The notes under the pieces are model-generated. The model did not search any database and had not been told where the DNA came from. It saw only the letters and a program-made list of their open reading frames with translations. A program made the translations under genes and the position numbers. A stretch of 32,408 nucleotides of DNA, taken from contig JAEZLJ010000045.1 in NCBI GenBank assembly GCA_023415275.1, positions 1 to 32,408 of the forward strand. Reading direction: 5' to 3'. This stretch comes from Bacteroidota bacterium. GTDB lineage: Bacteria > Bacteroidota > Bacteroidia > Chitinophagales > Chitinophagaceae. This document shows, one piece after another, positions 15,461 through 23,969 of this stretch (positions within the stretch are counted from its first letter, which is position 1; each line of letters starts with the position of its first letter).

Positions 15461-15492
15461 TTTACTTTTTACTTTTGAATTTTGACTTCCTT

Positions 15493-16863
15493 CTATATCG
15501 CTTTACTGAATATCTGCTTTCCGGGAGCAGTGCGGTGTAAATAAAGATCGAAGGCACTACAAATATTACGCAGGAAATAGTGTCCCTGCTCGGTAAGCTT
15601 TAATCCCTTCCTGTTCCATTCTATCAATCCATCTTTGGCCAGGTCTGCCAGAACTGGAAAGGTATATTGTTCCAGCAGGGGCATATGCTCTTCCTTGAAG
15701 CTGGTTTCACCCTTACAGCTGATGTCAAGAATATATTTCCTGAAGGCTATGTCTTCATCACTAAGTATGTAACCTTTTTTAATGGCAAACTTCCCTTCAT
15801 TAATAGCAGTATAATAATCATGAAGTGCCTTTTGATTCTGGGCAAAAGCATTGCCGGTATCGCTGATGCTGGAAACTCCAAGTCCTAACAATAAACCAGA
15901 ATTCTGGGTAGTATAGCCCATGAAGTTGCGGTGCAGTCTCCCCGCTTTCCAGGCCAGGTACAATTCGTCAGTAGGAAGTGCAAAATGATCCATGCCTATA
16001 TCTACATAACCATTCTTCATCAGCAATTCTTTTCCCTTCAGGTACAGCAATATCTTTTCTTCAGCTCCCGGCAGGTCCGACTCGTCAAATAGCCTTTGTG
16101 CCTTACTGGTCCAGGGCACATGGGCATAGCTGTAAAAAGCTATACGGTCAGGCCTCAACTCGATCATTTTATTGATGGTCTTTTCAATGCTTTCCAGTGT
16201 CTGCTTGGGCAGGCCATAAATGAGATCAAAATTGACAGATGTAAAACCGGTAGCGCGGGCATTTTCTGTAGCAGCCTTTACATTGGCAAAAGGCTGAATG
16301 CGGTTGATGATGCGTTGTACTTCCGGATCATTATCCTGTACTCCATAGCTGATGCGCCTGAATCCATGGCTGTATAAGGTCTTCAGATGGTCAATGGTGG
16401 TATTATTGGGATGACCCTCAATACTAAATTCATGCTTGGGATGGAGGATACTGGATTTTAAAATAAACTTCAGTAGCCGTTGCAGGTTGCGGGAAGAAAA
16501 GAAAGTAGGTGTGCCGCCGCCAAGGTGCAATTCCCTGATGACAGGTGTTTGCTTCATCAGTTTGCGGTACATGGTCCATTCCTTTTCCAGCACATCAATA
16601 TATTCTTCTTCTACCTTATGATTGGTAGTGATCTTTTTATTGCAGCCGCAATAGGTGCATAAGCTTTCGCAAAAAGGCAGGTGTATATAAAGGCTGATGC
16701 CATTGATATGATTTTGTTCGCTGAATTTATTCCTGAACGCTTCTTTCCACTGCTCTATGTCAAGCTCATCTTTCCAGAAAGGTACTGTGGGATAGCTGGT
16801 GTACCTGGGTACCGGCTGGTTGTACTTTCTTATTAGTATGGAATTGAGTGCTTCACTTTTCAT
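15493..16863 (-). CDS. hemN: Oxygen-independent coproporphyrinogen III oxidase HemN
   Basis: A 456-residue radical-SAM enzyme that decarboxylates coproporphyrinogen III to protoporphyrinogen IX without oxygen, in haem synthesis. The iron-sulfur motif is CESLCTYCGC (Cys65, Cys69, Cys72, with Cys74), the CX3CX2CXC form of true HemN rather than the HemW type. LHLGGGTPTFF follows at about 112-122, and GVQDNDPEVQRIINR and FDLIYGLPKQT are also family segments. The N-terminal YTSYPTVPFW trip-wire-like stretch and C-terminal HemN_C region are present. It is divergent from menG. A near-consensus -7 box lies 4 nt before the ATG. Confidence 0.96.
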   Translation of the reverse strand: MKSEALNSILIRKYNQPVPRYTSYPTVPFWKDELDIEQWKEAFRNKFSEQNHINGISLYIHLPFCESLCTYCGCNKKITTNHKVEEEYIDVLEKEWTMYRKLMKQTPVIRELHLGGGTPTFFSSRNLQRLLKFILKSSILHPKHEFSIEGHPNNTTIDHLKTLYSHGFRRISYGVQDNDPEVQRIINRIQPFANVKAATENARATGFTSVNFDLIYGLPKQTLESIEKTINKMIELRPDRIAFYSYAHVPWTSKAQRLFDESDLPGAEEKILLYLKGKELLMKNGYVDIGMDHFALPTDELYLAWKAGRLHRNFMGYTTQNSGLLLGLGVSSISDTGNAFAQNQKALHDYYTAINEGKFAIKKGYILSDEDIAFRKYILDISCKGETSFKEEHMPLLEQYTFPVLADLAKDGLIEWNRKGLKLTEQGHYFLRNICSAFDLYLHRTAPGKQIFSKAI

Positions 16864-16867
16864 TTTA

Positions 16868-16875
16868 CGAAAATA
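16868..16875 (-). promoter_or_regulatory. Candidate -7 box of hemN
   Basis: TATTTTCG on the minus strand is one mismatch from TAnnTTTG and ends 4 nt before the hemN ATG, again predicting a leaderless transcript. Confidence 0.4.
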
Positions 16876-16926
16876 TCAAGATGCCTGGCGGGTAATTATG
16901 ACCTTGGTTAGAATTTCACAGGAGTT

Positions 16927-16939
16927 TTATCAGTGATAA
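16927..16939. promoter_or_regulatory. Candidate operator palindrome between hemN and menG
   Basis: TTATCAGTGATAA is a perfect 6+1+6 palindrome centred about 70 nt upstream of the hemN start. The half-sites resemble those of Crp/Fnr-type regulators, but the spacing is not the classic TTGAT-N4-ATCAA. Confidence 0.3.
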
Positions 16940-17126
16940 TTATGATATGCTGTCCTTGCAATCTGTTAAGCGCCAGCACTGTGTTAACGAGAATTTAAAT
17001 TGTCATCATACTGTAACGAATCAGCGGTTATAAACAGGAGTTGGGAATGGCCGGCCCATTTGTAAAACTGAGACTGACCAGTGTGGAAGAAGACTTAAAT
17101 CATAAATAAGTAATTATTCTGCCGGT

Positions 17127-17134
17127 TACCTTTG
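17127..17134 (+). promoter_or_regulatory. Candidate -7 box of menG
   Basis: TACCTTTG is an exact TAnnTTTG match ending 7 nt before the ATG at 17142. It is the same octamer and spacing as upstream of the S4-domain gene. No convincing -33 box is visible. Confidence 0.5.
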
Positions 17135-17141
17135 CAGCCTT

Positions 17142-17891
17142 ATGACCGAATTTTCTCATGACAAGATCAAGCCCTTTTCCGACCAGGGCTCGAAGAAAGA
17201 ACAGGTAAGTGAGATGTTTGACCACATTGCACCCCGGTATGATTTCATGAACCGTTTTTTGAGTGTGGGCATTGATGTAAGCTGGAGGCGCAAGGCCATA
17301 AAACGTTTTCAGAAAGATAATCCCCGGGTGTTGCTGGATGTAGCCACCGGAACGGCTGATATGTCTATCATGGCTGCCAGGATATTGCAGCCTGAAAAGA
17401 TCATAGGGATAGATATTTCGGAGAAAATGCTGGAAATAGGCCGCAGAAAGATTGATAAAGAAGGGCTTGGAACGAAAATTGAGTTGTTCAGCGGCGATGG
17501 CGAAACAATAAATTTCCCAAAGGATACGTTTGATGGCGTGATGGTGGCCTTTGGGGTAAGGAATTTTGAAAACCTGGAGAAAGGGATGGCTGAGATCTTA
17601 AGGGTGATGAGACCCGGGGCTCAGCTGATCGTTCTTGAATTCAGTAAACCAAAATTACCTGGTGTGAAGACCCTGTATAATTTTTATATGGGAGTGGTAG
17701 CACCACAAATGGCTAAATGGTTTAATCAAAATAAAAAGGCCTACCAGTATTTGAATGAATCTGCCAAGGCTTTCCCTGACCGCCAGTTATTTATTGATGT
17801 ATTAAAAAAAACAGGTTATTCCGATACCTCATTTAAACCACTAAGCTTAGGAATATGTTGCATATACAGCGGACGAAAGCCAAAAACCTGA
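17142..17891 (+). CDS. menG: Demethylmenaquinone methyltransferase MenG/UbiE
   Basis: A 249-residue class I SAM-dependent methyltransferase making the last step of menaquinone synthesis. The family N-terminus is VSEMFDHIAPRYDFMNRFLS (about 22-41), followed by WRRKAI. The SAM-binding glycine motif is LLDVATGTAD (about 64-73), then IIGIDISEKML, and VAFGVRNFENLEKG is the family signature. The C-terminal segment LSLGICCIYSGRKP is typical. Menaquinone rather than ubiquinone is expected in this phylum. Its last 37 bp overlap porT, so the two are probably coupled; the ubiE-porT pair is a known Bacteroidota arrangement. Confidence 0.95.
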   Translation: MTEFSHDKIKPFSDQGSKKEQVSEMFDHIAPRYDFMNRFLSVGIDVSWRRKAIKRFQKDNPRVLLDVATGTADMSIMAARILQPEKIIGIDISEKMLEIGRRKIDKEGLGTKIELFSGDGETINFPKDTFDGVMVAFGVRNFENLEKGMAEILRVMRPGAQLIVLEFSKPKLPGVKTLYNFYMGVVAPQMAKWFNQNKKAYQYLNESAKAFPDRQLFIDVLKKTGYSDTSFKPLSLGICCIYSGRKPKT

Positions 17892-18592
17892 AGAACCGGG
17901 CCTTTTTCTTAGTGCTCTTTTTTGCTATTTCCTTTACTTCGTTTTCTCAAAAAGTTTTATACCAGGAAGACCATGATAATAAAGCTTATTACTTTGGTAT
18001 CTCGCTTGGTGTTAGCAAGGCTACCTTTCATACTCATTTGAATCCTGGCTTTATGGAGCAGGACAGCATTATGGTGGCCGAACCCATGAACAATGGCGGT
18101 TTTAACCTGGGGCTGCTTGCTACAATGAACCTCACCCGACGTTTTGAACTGCGGTTCAACCCCCAGTTGATGTTCACGGAAAGGAATATACGCTACCAGT
18201 TAAAATATAAGGACCAGGATTTTGGATTCCAGGTTGACAAAAAAGTGGAATCTGTGATCACAAGCTTTCCATTACAGGTCAAGTTCAACTCTGACCGTAT
18301 TGGAAACTTCAGGGTGTATATGCTGGGTGGAGGCAAGGTGGATATAGACCTGGCTTCCAATGCAAAGGCCAGGAAAGCGGATGATATGATCCGCATTAAC
18401 CGCTTTGATTATGGCATAGAAGCAGGGGTAGGCTTTAACTTTTATTTCCCCAGCTTTATTCTTTCCCCGGAGATCAAGATCAGTAATGGTTTAAGTAACC
18501 TCCACGACCGCAATGAAAAGCTGAATTACAGCCGCATACTGGAGGCCATTCAATCCAGGATGATCGTATTTACTATTCACCTGGAAGGATAA
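17855..18592 (+). CDS. porT: T9SS outer-membrane beta-barrel protein PorT/SprT
   Basis: A 245-residue protein with a signal peptide (basic TKAKNLKNR, then AFFLVLFFAISFTSFSQ) and a mature part of alternating amphipathic strands: YYFGISLGVSKATF, GFNLGLLATMNLTRRFELRFNPQLMF, RVYMLGGGKVDIDL and EAGVGFNFYF. The size and strand pattern fit PorT, an outer-membrane component needed for type IX secretion and, in gliders, for SprB/RemA export. The identification rests on this and on overlap with menG, a conserved neighbour of porT. The ATG at 17855 lies inside menG (37-bp overlap), and no later in-frame Met would keep the signal peptide. A generic porin-family barrel is the alternative. Confidence 0.8.
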   Translation: MLHIQRTKAKNLKNRAFFLVLFFAISFTSFSQKVLYQEDHDNKAYYFGISLGVSKATFHTHLNPGFMEQDSIMVAEPMNNGGFNLGLLATMNLTRRFELRFNPQLMFTERNIRYQLKYKDQDFGFQVDKKVESVITSFPLQVKFNSDRIGNFRVYMLGGGKVDIDLASNAKARKADDMIRINRFDYGIEAGVGFNFYFPSFILSPEIKISNGLSNLHDRNEKLNYSRILEAIQSRMIVFTIHLEG

Positions 18593-18614
18593 GGCGCTCT
18601 GCCTATTGAATTGT

Positions 18615-19025
18615 TTATTTTTCTACTATCACACTGTCCACAATATAAGGGGTATCACCGCGCCAGGTAAGCGTACCATTCTTCTCTTTGTAGTGGACCG
18701 TAACAAATTTTCCCTGTGCATTCATCAGCTCCTGCGCCACGTTTTCTTTGGTAACAGAAAAGAAGAATTTTTCAGAAGCCAGGGCAATATTAGTATTGCT
18801 TTTTATGCTGCTTAAGATCAATTCACCTTCATAGGTCTTGAACAAGTTACCCTTGTGAGAAAACTTCTGCAGCAGACCATACCTGTTTCCACTGCTATAA
18901 GTGAAATAATATTTCCAGTAGAAATAAATACCGCCGCCCAATAGAAGGATAATTATAAAAATGGTGAAGAATTTTTTCATTCCTCTTCCGGTTTTTTGAG
19001 CAAATGACCGCGTGTTATTATCCAT
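18615..19025 (-). CDS. Membrane-anchored protein of unknown function
   Basis: A 136-residue protein with a basic N-terminus (about 16-19) and one hydrophobic segment (FFTIFIIILLLGGGIYFYW, about 19-37), then a roughly 100-residue soluble domain (GLLQKFSHKGNLFKTYEGEL, VTVHYKEKNGTLTWRGDTPY, IVDSVIVEK). I recognise no catalytic motif. The domain probably faces the periplasm. It is convergent with porT, with only 22 bp between stops and no hairpin, and lies 29 bp after the M28 peptidase start region in the same direction, so co-transcription from 20428 is likely. Confidence 0.7.
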   Translation of the reverse strand: MDNNTRSFAQKTGRGMKKFFTIFIIILLLGGGIYFYWKYYFTYSSGNRYGLLQKFSHKGNLFKTYEGELILSSIKSNTNIALASEKFFFSVTKENVAQELMNAQGKFVTVHYKEKNGTLTWRGDTPYIVDSVIVEK

Positions 19026-19054
19026 TTTCCTAAGTTAATCAGGATTGTGAAAAT

Positions 19055-20428
19055 TTACAATCCATATTTATCAACCAGGTAAATGAGACCTGCCATGTTT
19101 ACTGCGCCTAGTTCCAACTCTCTTTTATTAACTGCTTCGAAAACATCGTTACGGGCATGATGATAATCAAAATACCGTTGAGAGTCGGGCATGAAACCAG
19201 CAAGAGGTGTTTTTTGAGTCCTGGCTAATGGACCTATATCAGATCCCCCACCGCCACGTATCCACTCAGTAGATCCATAAGGCGCGAGAAGTTCCTTCCA
19301 GCCTTGCATCTTTTGAAACTGGCTATCGGATACTGTGGCACCAAAGCCCCTGGGTGTAAATCCACCTTCATCGCTTTCCAGCGCGAAAATGTGTTTTTCT
19401 CCATTGGCCATTGCCTCATCAGCGTATTTAGCACCACCACGTCCGCCATTTTCTTCGTTGGCAAAGAGTACAAAACGGATGGTTCTTTTCGGCCGATAAC
19501 CCAATGCTTTAAAAGTGCGCAGGAGTTCGATGGTCTGTACACAGCCGGCACCATCATCATGAGCCCCCTCGGCAGGGTCCCAGGAATCAAGGTGTCCTCC
19601 TACCGTAATGTATTCATTGGGGAACTCAGAACCCCTGAGTTCACCAATCACATTGTGGCCGATGGTGTCTGGAAGGAATTTCCCATGTGTATGCAGTGTC
19701 ACTGAAACCTTTCCCTTTGTGGCCTGCTCACTTAACCAGTCAGCATCTTTCAGGCCAATAGCCACTGCCGGTATTTTGGCCAGGGAATCGGTGTAATTGG
19801 TAGTGCCAGTATGAGGATTATTATCGGTGCTGTGCGACATGCTTCTAACTATTACCCCTACAGCGCCATAGGCAGCAGCATGACTGGGACCGCCACCGCG
19901 ATATTTTACAGCATCGCCATAAGAACGAAAACTATGTATAAAGGTGGGGACGAATTTATAATTATAGAATACGATCTTGCCTTTCACCTCATCTTTTCTC
20001 TTGTCCAATTCTTCAAAGCTATTGACAACCATAACTGGTGCAGTAAGTGGCTTCATAGAACCAATGGTGTTACCAAGAGCTATGACGTCTAGTTTGTGCA
20101 CTTGTTTCTTTCCGCCATTTGTAAAGGAAGCACTCGCTTCATCCGTACCACCTCTTACCCAATGAGGTACCATGCATTCCTGCAACCAGGCTTTATCTGC
20201 ACCCGCATCCTGCATAGCTTTCAAGCCCCATTTTTCAGCTTTTACCATTTGTGGAGAACCGGACAAGCGACCTTTCACCTGTTTGGTTAAAACCCTCAGG
20301 TCATCATAAGCCTTTCCGTTGGTTAGGATCTCATTAGAAATGCGATTGATAAAAACAGAGTCTGTGTCTTGTGAAAATGATGCAAAAGCTTGTAAACTAA
20401 AGGTAAGGAGTAGGATAATCGTCTTCAT
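19055..20428 (-). CDS. Exported M28-family metallopeptidase (carboxypeptidase Q-like)
   Basis: A 457-residue zinc aminopeptidase/carboxypeptidase with a signal peptide (MKTIILLLTFSLQAFASFSQ). A PA-type insert lies about residues 125-245 (APVMVVNSFEELDKRKDEVK, AAAYGAVGVIVRS). The M28 catalytic domain follows: GGHLDSWD (His279, Asp281), HDDGAG (Asp291/292), FANEENGG (Glu325/326), ESDEGG (Asp353) and DYHHARND (His423/424). All expected dinuclear zinc ligands are present. It lacks a T9SS C-terminal domain, so it is probably periplasmic. The -7 box TACTTTTA (20446-20439) lies 10 nt upstream, with a TTG 17 nt further. Confidence 0.9.
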   Translation of the reverse strand: MKTIILLLTFSLQAFASFSQDTDSVFINRISNEILTNGKAYDDLRVLTKQVKGRLSGSPQMVKAEKWGLKAMQDAGADKAWLQECMVPHWVRGGTDEASASFTNGGKKQVHKLDVIALGNTIGSMKPLTAPVMVVNSFEELDKRKDEVKGKIVFYNYKFVPTFIHSFRSYGDAVKYRGGGPSHAAAYGAVGVIVRSMSHSTDNNPHTGTTNYTDSLAKIPAVAIGLKDADWLSEQATKGKVSVTLHTHGKFLPDTIGHNVIGELRGSEFPNEYITVGGHLDSWDPAEGAHDDGAGCVQTIELLRTFKALGYRPKRTIRFVLFANEENGGRGGAKYADEAMANGEKHIFALESDEGGFTPRGFGATVSDSQFQKMQGWKELLAPYGSTEWIRGGGGSDIGPLARTQKTPLAGFMPDSQRYFDYHHARNDVFEAVNKRELELGAVNMAGLIYLVDKYGL

Positions 20429-20438
20429 TCTTTAAAAA

Positions 20439-20466
20439 TAAAAGTAATCTGCTTTACAGGGCTCAA
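20439..20466 (-). promoter_or_regulatory. Candidate promoter of the M28 peptidase gene
   Basis: Minus strand TTG (20466-20464), 17-nt spacer, TACTTTTA (20446-20439), one mismatch in the -7 box. It ends 10 nt before the ATG. Confidence 0.35.
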
Positions 20467-20535
20467 TTTTTTAACGTTAGGCACAAAGTAGCAAACGCTT
20501 TTTTGTAACTACCTTCATTTATCTAAATCGATTGA

Positions 20536-21669
20536 ATGAGAATAGGTATAGTTTGTTACCCCACCTTCGGGGGTAGTGGTGTATTAGCAACAGAATTGGG
20601 AAAGGCTTTGGCGCAATTGGGTCACCAGGTTCATTTTATCACCTACCAGCAACCTGTGAGGTTGAATGGATTTATTCCGAATATATTTTACCACGAGGTG
20701 CAGGTGCCTACCTACCCTCTCTTTGATTATCCGCCTTATGAAACGGCACTTGCCAGTACCATGGTGGATGTGATCAAGAATAACCACCTGCAGTTGCTAC
20801 ATGTGCATTATGCCATTCCGCATGCTTCTGCTGCTTATATGGCAAAGAAAATCCTTGAGCAGGAAGGCATTCACATCCCGGTTATTACCACGCTGCACGG
20901 CACAGACATCACCCTGGTGGGGCGTGATAAAATGTATGCCCCTGTCGTTGCCTTTTCTATCAACCAAAGTGACGCCATCACGGCAGTTTCTCAAAACCTC
21001 CGGGATGAGACGTTCACCCATTTCAAGATAGAAAAGAATATAGAGGTGATACACAATTTTGTGGATGTGCATAGGTTCTCAAGAAAACCCATAGATGCAT
21101 TTAAAAAAGTGATAGCACCGGAAGGAGAACGGATCCTGTTACATGCTTCCAACTTCAGGAAGATCAAACGTGTGGAAGATGTGGTGCTGATATTTAATGA
21201 AGTAAATAAGCAGATACCGAGCAAATTATTATTTGTAGGTGATGGTCCTGAAAGGGGTACAGCGGAAGAGTTATCCCGCAAGCTTGGCATTTGCGATGAG
21301 ATACGCTTTGTGGGAAAGCAGGAGCAGATGGAAGACATTTTGGCTATTGCTGATCTTTTCCTGCTTACTTCTGAATATGAAAGTTTTGGTTTAGCTGCCC
21401 TGGAAGCCATGGCGGCAGGCGTTCCGGTTATTTCAACCAATGCAGGTGGCTTGCCCGAGATCATGATACAGGGAGTTACAGGCTACATGGGTAATGTAGG
21501 CGATGTGGACACTATGAGTAAGCAGGCTATAGACATTTTAAGAGATGATGACCGCCTGCAACAATTTAAGGCTAATGCATTTGAGCAAGCAAAAGCTTTT
21601 GATATTTCAAGTGTGGTGCCCATGTATGTGAAGTTATATGAAGATGTGCTGAACAGTGTGATGGCCTGA
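20536..21669 (+). CDS. bshA: N-acetyl-alpha-D-glucosaminyl L-malate synthase BshA
   Basis: A 377-residue GT4-type glycosyltransferase joining GlcNAc from UDP-GlcNAc to L-malate, the first step of bacillithiol synthesis. The N-terminus MRIGIVCYPTFGGSGVLATE is the BshA signature. PVITTLHGTDITLVG (about 112-126) and the C-terminal GT4 motif SEYESFGLAALEAMAAGVPV with NAGGLPE close the UDP-sugar site. The length matches BshA. It implies that the cell uses bacillithiol as its low-molecular-weight thiol; bshB and bshC are not in the window. It ends at a bidirectional terminator shared with the EnvC-like gene. Confidence 0.93.
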   Translation: MRIGIVCYPTFGGSGVLATELGKALAQLGHQVHFITYQQPVRLNGFIPNIFYHEVQVPTYPLFDYPPYETALASTMVDVIKNNHLQLLHVHYAIPHASAAYMAKKILEQEGIHIPVITTLHGTDITLVGRDKMYAPVVAFSINQSDAITAVSQNLRDETFTHFKIEKNIEVIHNFVDVHRFSRKPIDAFKKVIAPEGERILLHASNFRKIKRVEDVVLIFNEVNKQIPSKLLFVGDGPERGTAEELSRKLGICDEIRFVGKQEQMEDILAIADLFLLTSEYESFGLAALEAMAAGVPVISTNAGGLPEIMIQGVTGYMGNVGDVDTMSKQAIDILRDDDRLQQFKANAFEQAKAFDISSVVPMYVKLYEDVLNSVMA

Positions 21670-21730
21670 ATATCCTGGAAGGTGCAAAGAAGCCATCAGT
21701 TATTTCCTTAAACAAATATTCTTAAAATAC

Positions 21731-21753
21731 AAAAGCCTCCAAGGGAGGCTTTT
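21731..21753. terminator. Bidirectional terminator between bshA and EnvC-like gene
   Basis: Perfect 10-bp stem AAAAGCCTCC/GGAGGCTTTT with AAG loop, 61 nt after the bshA stop and 59 nt after the convergent gene's stop. Confidence 0.85.
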
Positions 21754-21812
21754 CTGGCTTTATAGATGTAGACTGTAAGGTGAAACTGGAATATTATATT
21801 ATCCGTAGCATG

Positions 21813-23108
21813 TTATCTTCTCAACCATGGTTGAGGATTGACGTTCTGAGATTCTACCATGAGCATGAAGTCAAGTTGTCCGCCACTGCCATCATCTGCC
21901 TGTGCGGTGCGGCCAATGGCCTGCCCGGTACGAACATTATCACCACGGCTAACAGAAGCGCTTGAAAGATTGCTATACACTGTAAAATATTTACCATGAC
22001 GGATCATGACCATCATGCCATCACCCGTATTGGACACAGCACTTACTTCCCCATCAAATACCGCTTTAACTGTTGCCCCTGCATTGGGTGTGCTTATAGT
22101 GATGCCTGGATTGTCCATGGTAAGGCCTTCTACCCTGCTGGTACCAAAAGGAATACTGACATTCCCATTATCCACGGGCCAGGGCAAACTTCCTTTATTG
22201 CTGGAAAAATTGGCTGCCAGCTTGGCCTGACCTTCATTCAGCACCAGGTAGTCCTGCTTCCTGGCAGGAGCAGAAGTTTTTTTAGCAGGTCCAGCAACTG
22301 TCCCTGAATTGGCCGCGCTTTTATTAGCTGCTTCTTCCTTTTTACGGAGAGCAGCCAGCCTGGCTTCTTCTTCCTTTTTAGCCCTTTCAATTTCACGGCG
22401 AACAATAGCCGCTATCTGTCCCTTCAAAATATTGTCACGCTTTCTCTTGATGGACATTTGGTGCGCCAGGTCTTTTTCCTGGGATTTGAGCTTTGATACT
22501 ACGGCGTCCTTTTCTTTTTTCTGTACCTCCAGTGAAGCCATTTCATGACGCTGGTTCTCCAAAGCTGATTTCTTTTGCGATTGCTTGCCTAATAATTGTT
22601 GTTTTCTATCCTGAATAAGCCTTTGGGTTTCTTCAATATTGGCTACCTGCTGTTGCCTGTAGGAGCGATATGACTTTAGATAGGAAACACGCTTAAGAGC
22701 ATCATTGAAGCTGCTGGCAGAGAAAATAAAGTTCAGGTAATCGTAGCTGCTTTTATTCTTATAGGCATAGACAACACTTTTGGCATATTCGGTCTTGAGT
22801 GTATCTAATTGTTTTTGCAGCCGGTTGATCTCCAGGTTACTGGTATAAATATCTCCTGATATAATATTGATCTCCTTATTAATATTAGCGATCAGGCGGT
22901 CCTGCAACTCCAGTTTGCGCTCCAGCATCCTCAACTTCGCCAGGTTGGCCTTGGTTTGCCCTTTTACCTTGCTCAAGCTGGATTGAAGTTCCCTGATCTC
23001 CTGTTGAATTTCCCTGCGTTCGCTTTCCATTTTGGCCTTATCTCCAGTTTGGGCAAAGCCAGCATGAACACAGAAAGAGAGAATGAATACCAACAGTAGT
23101 TTTTGCAT
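21813..23108 (-). CDS. EnvC-like murein hydrolase activator, degenerate LytM/M23 domain
   Basis: A 431-residue exported protein (MQKLLLVFILSFCVHAGFAQ signal peptide, start at 23108; an ATG 12 codons upstream would bury it). Long coiled coil covers about residues 22-240 (EIQQEIRELQSSLSKVKG, KEKDAVVSKLKSQEKDLAHQ). A LytM/M23 domain lies at the end (GATVKAVFDGEVSAVSNTGDG, YFTVYSNLSSASVSRGD). The zinc ligands of active M23 enzymes are missing: the usual His in the first strand is replaced by NPGITI, YAHL by YSNL, and HxH by QLDFML. This is how EnvC-type activators look. Known role: it activates septal amidases rather than cutting peptidoglycan. Confidence 0.9.
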   Translation of the reverse strand: MQKLLLVFILSFCVHAGFAQTGDKAKMESERREIQQEIRELQSSLSKVKGQTKANLAKLRMLERKLELQDRLIANINKEINIISGDIYTSNLEINRLQKQLDTLKTEYAKSVVYAYKNKSSYDYLNFIFSASSFNDALKRVSYLKSYRSYRQQQVANIEETQRLIQDRKQQLLGKQSQKKSALENQRHEMASLEVQKKEKDAVVSKLKSQEKDLAHQMSIKRKRDNILKGQIAAIVRREIERAKKEEEARLAALRKKEEAANKSAANSGTVAGPAKKTSAPARKQDYLVLNEGQAKLAANFSSNKGSLPWPVDNGNVSIPFGTSRVEGLTMDNPGITISTPNAGATVKAVFDGEVSAVSNTGDGMMVMIRHGKYFTVYSNLSSASVSRGDNVRTGQAIGRTAQADDGSGGQLDFMLMVESQNVNPQPWLRR

Positions 23109-23156
23109 AGCCGGTCTTATTAGGAATGTATCTAACGATTTCAATTAAAATAAATT

Positions 23157-23966
23157 TTAATTACGATCATAATTTTTAGGTACAGAGAATGGAAAGCTCA
23201 CCTGCTCATTCAATTCGTACTGCTTAAAATCAAGAACAATATCCAGGCGTGTCTTTTCTGTAACACTTATTTTTCTTTTGGTAGAAAATAAAAATCCCTT
23301 TTTATTTTCATAATCACTGTAGTTCAGATCAGCCGTTCTGTTCCTGGTAATATTCACGTCATCCAGTTTCAAATGTAACAAGCTATTATTAGATGCATCC
23401 AGTGTGACGAGGTTTTTAAACCAGTTTCCAATGCTCAATAAAGTGATTGTGTTGCTTTTTTTAGAGAAGGCTACTACATTGCTGTCAACATACACAGCAT
23501 TACCAATAATGAGATCCTGTAGTGTAAACAGGTCTAATGGAAGTGAAGTGATCTCCTGGAGGTAATCAACGCTTCGGGCTGTGTAGGTCTTTTCCAGCTT
23601 ATTCAGAAGCTTTACCGAATCTTTTGTGATCAGCACACGCATGGCTTCAATACCCAATATAGCATTGGCGGATACCCAAATGGCACTATCCCTGTACATA
23701 CGGATATTAGCATTGATGTTATATTTCTTTCCATCGCTGCCTTCATAGTCGATATTAACCTTACTATTGAATGTATTATAGGGAATGCGGTTGGAATTGA
23801 TAGCTGTCACCATTTTCTTGAAGTACTGTAGTGAATCTTCCTTCACTCCCTGCAGGATGACTTTTGCGGAGGTATCCTTTTTGGAAATAGCTGTCTGTAT
23901 TTTTTTAGTAGAGCGGCATGATGCCATCAATACAATAGAAAGTAAAAAGAATAAAGTCTTGCGCAT
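23157..23966 (-). CDS. DUF4292 lipoprotein (LolA-like fold suspected)
   Basis: A 269-residue lipoprotein with a lipobox at LMASC (Cys17), so it is anchored to a membrane. The mature domain (FNSKVNIDYEGSDGKKYNI, NANIRMYRDSAIWVSANAIL, EAMRVLITKDSVKLLNKLEK) is the DUF4292 pattern, with repeated strands compatible with a LolA/LolB-like half barrel. Bacteroidota commonly place DUF4292 genes next to an EnvC-type peptidase gene and dut, as here. The molecular role is not established. It is 4 bp after dut and 48 bp before the EnvC-like start on the same strand, so the three form an operon with ispF. Confidence 0.85.
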   Translation of the reverse strand: MRKTLFFLLSIVLMASCRSTKKIQTAISKKDTSAKVILQGVKEDSLQYFKKMVTAINSNRIPYNTFNSKVNIDYEGSDGKKYNINANIRMYRDSAIWVSANAILGIEAMRVLITKDSVKLLNKLEKTYTARSVDYLQEITSLPLDLFTLQDLIIGNAVYVDSNVVAFSKKSNTITLLSIGNWFKNLVTLDASNNSLLHLKLDDVNITRNRTADLNYSDYENKKGFLFSTKRKISVTEKTRLDIVLDFKQYELNEQVSFPFSVPKNYDRN

Positions 23967-23969
23967 TCA

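Larger units (their letters stand above)
14972..15492. other. Repeat-rich intergenic region
   Basis: 521 nt with no supportable gene between convergent genes. It contains an imperfect direct repeat (copies from 15003 and from 15190), small hairpins with a CC-G/TTA-GG core (15337-15347 and 15385-15402), a terminator (15439-15460) and a T-rich ACTTTT tract (15457-15488). Confidence 0.65.
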
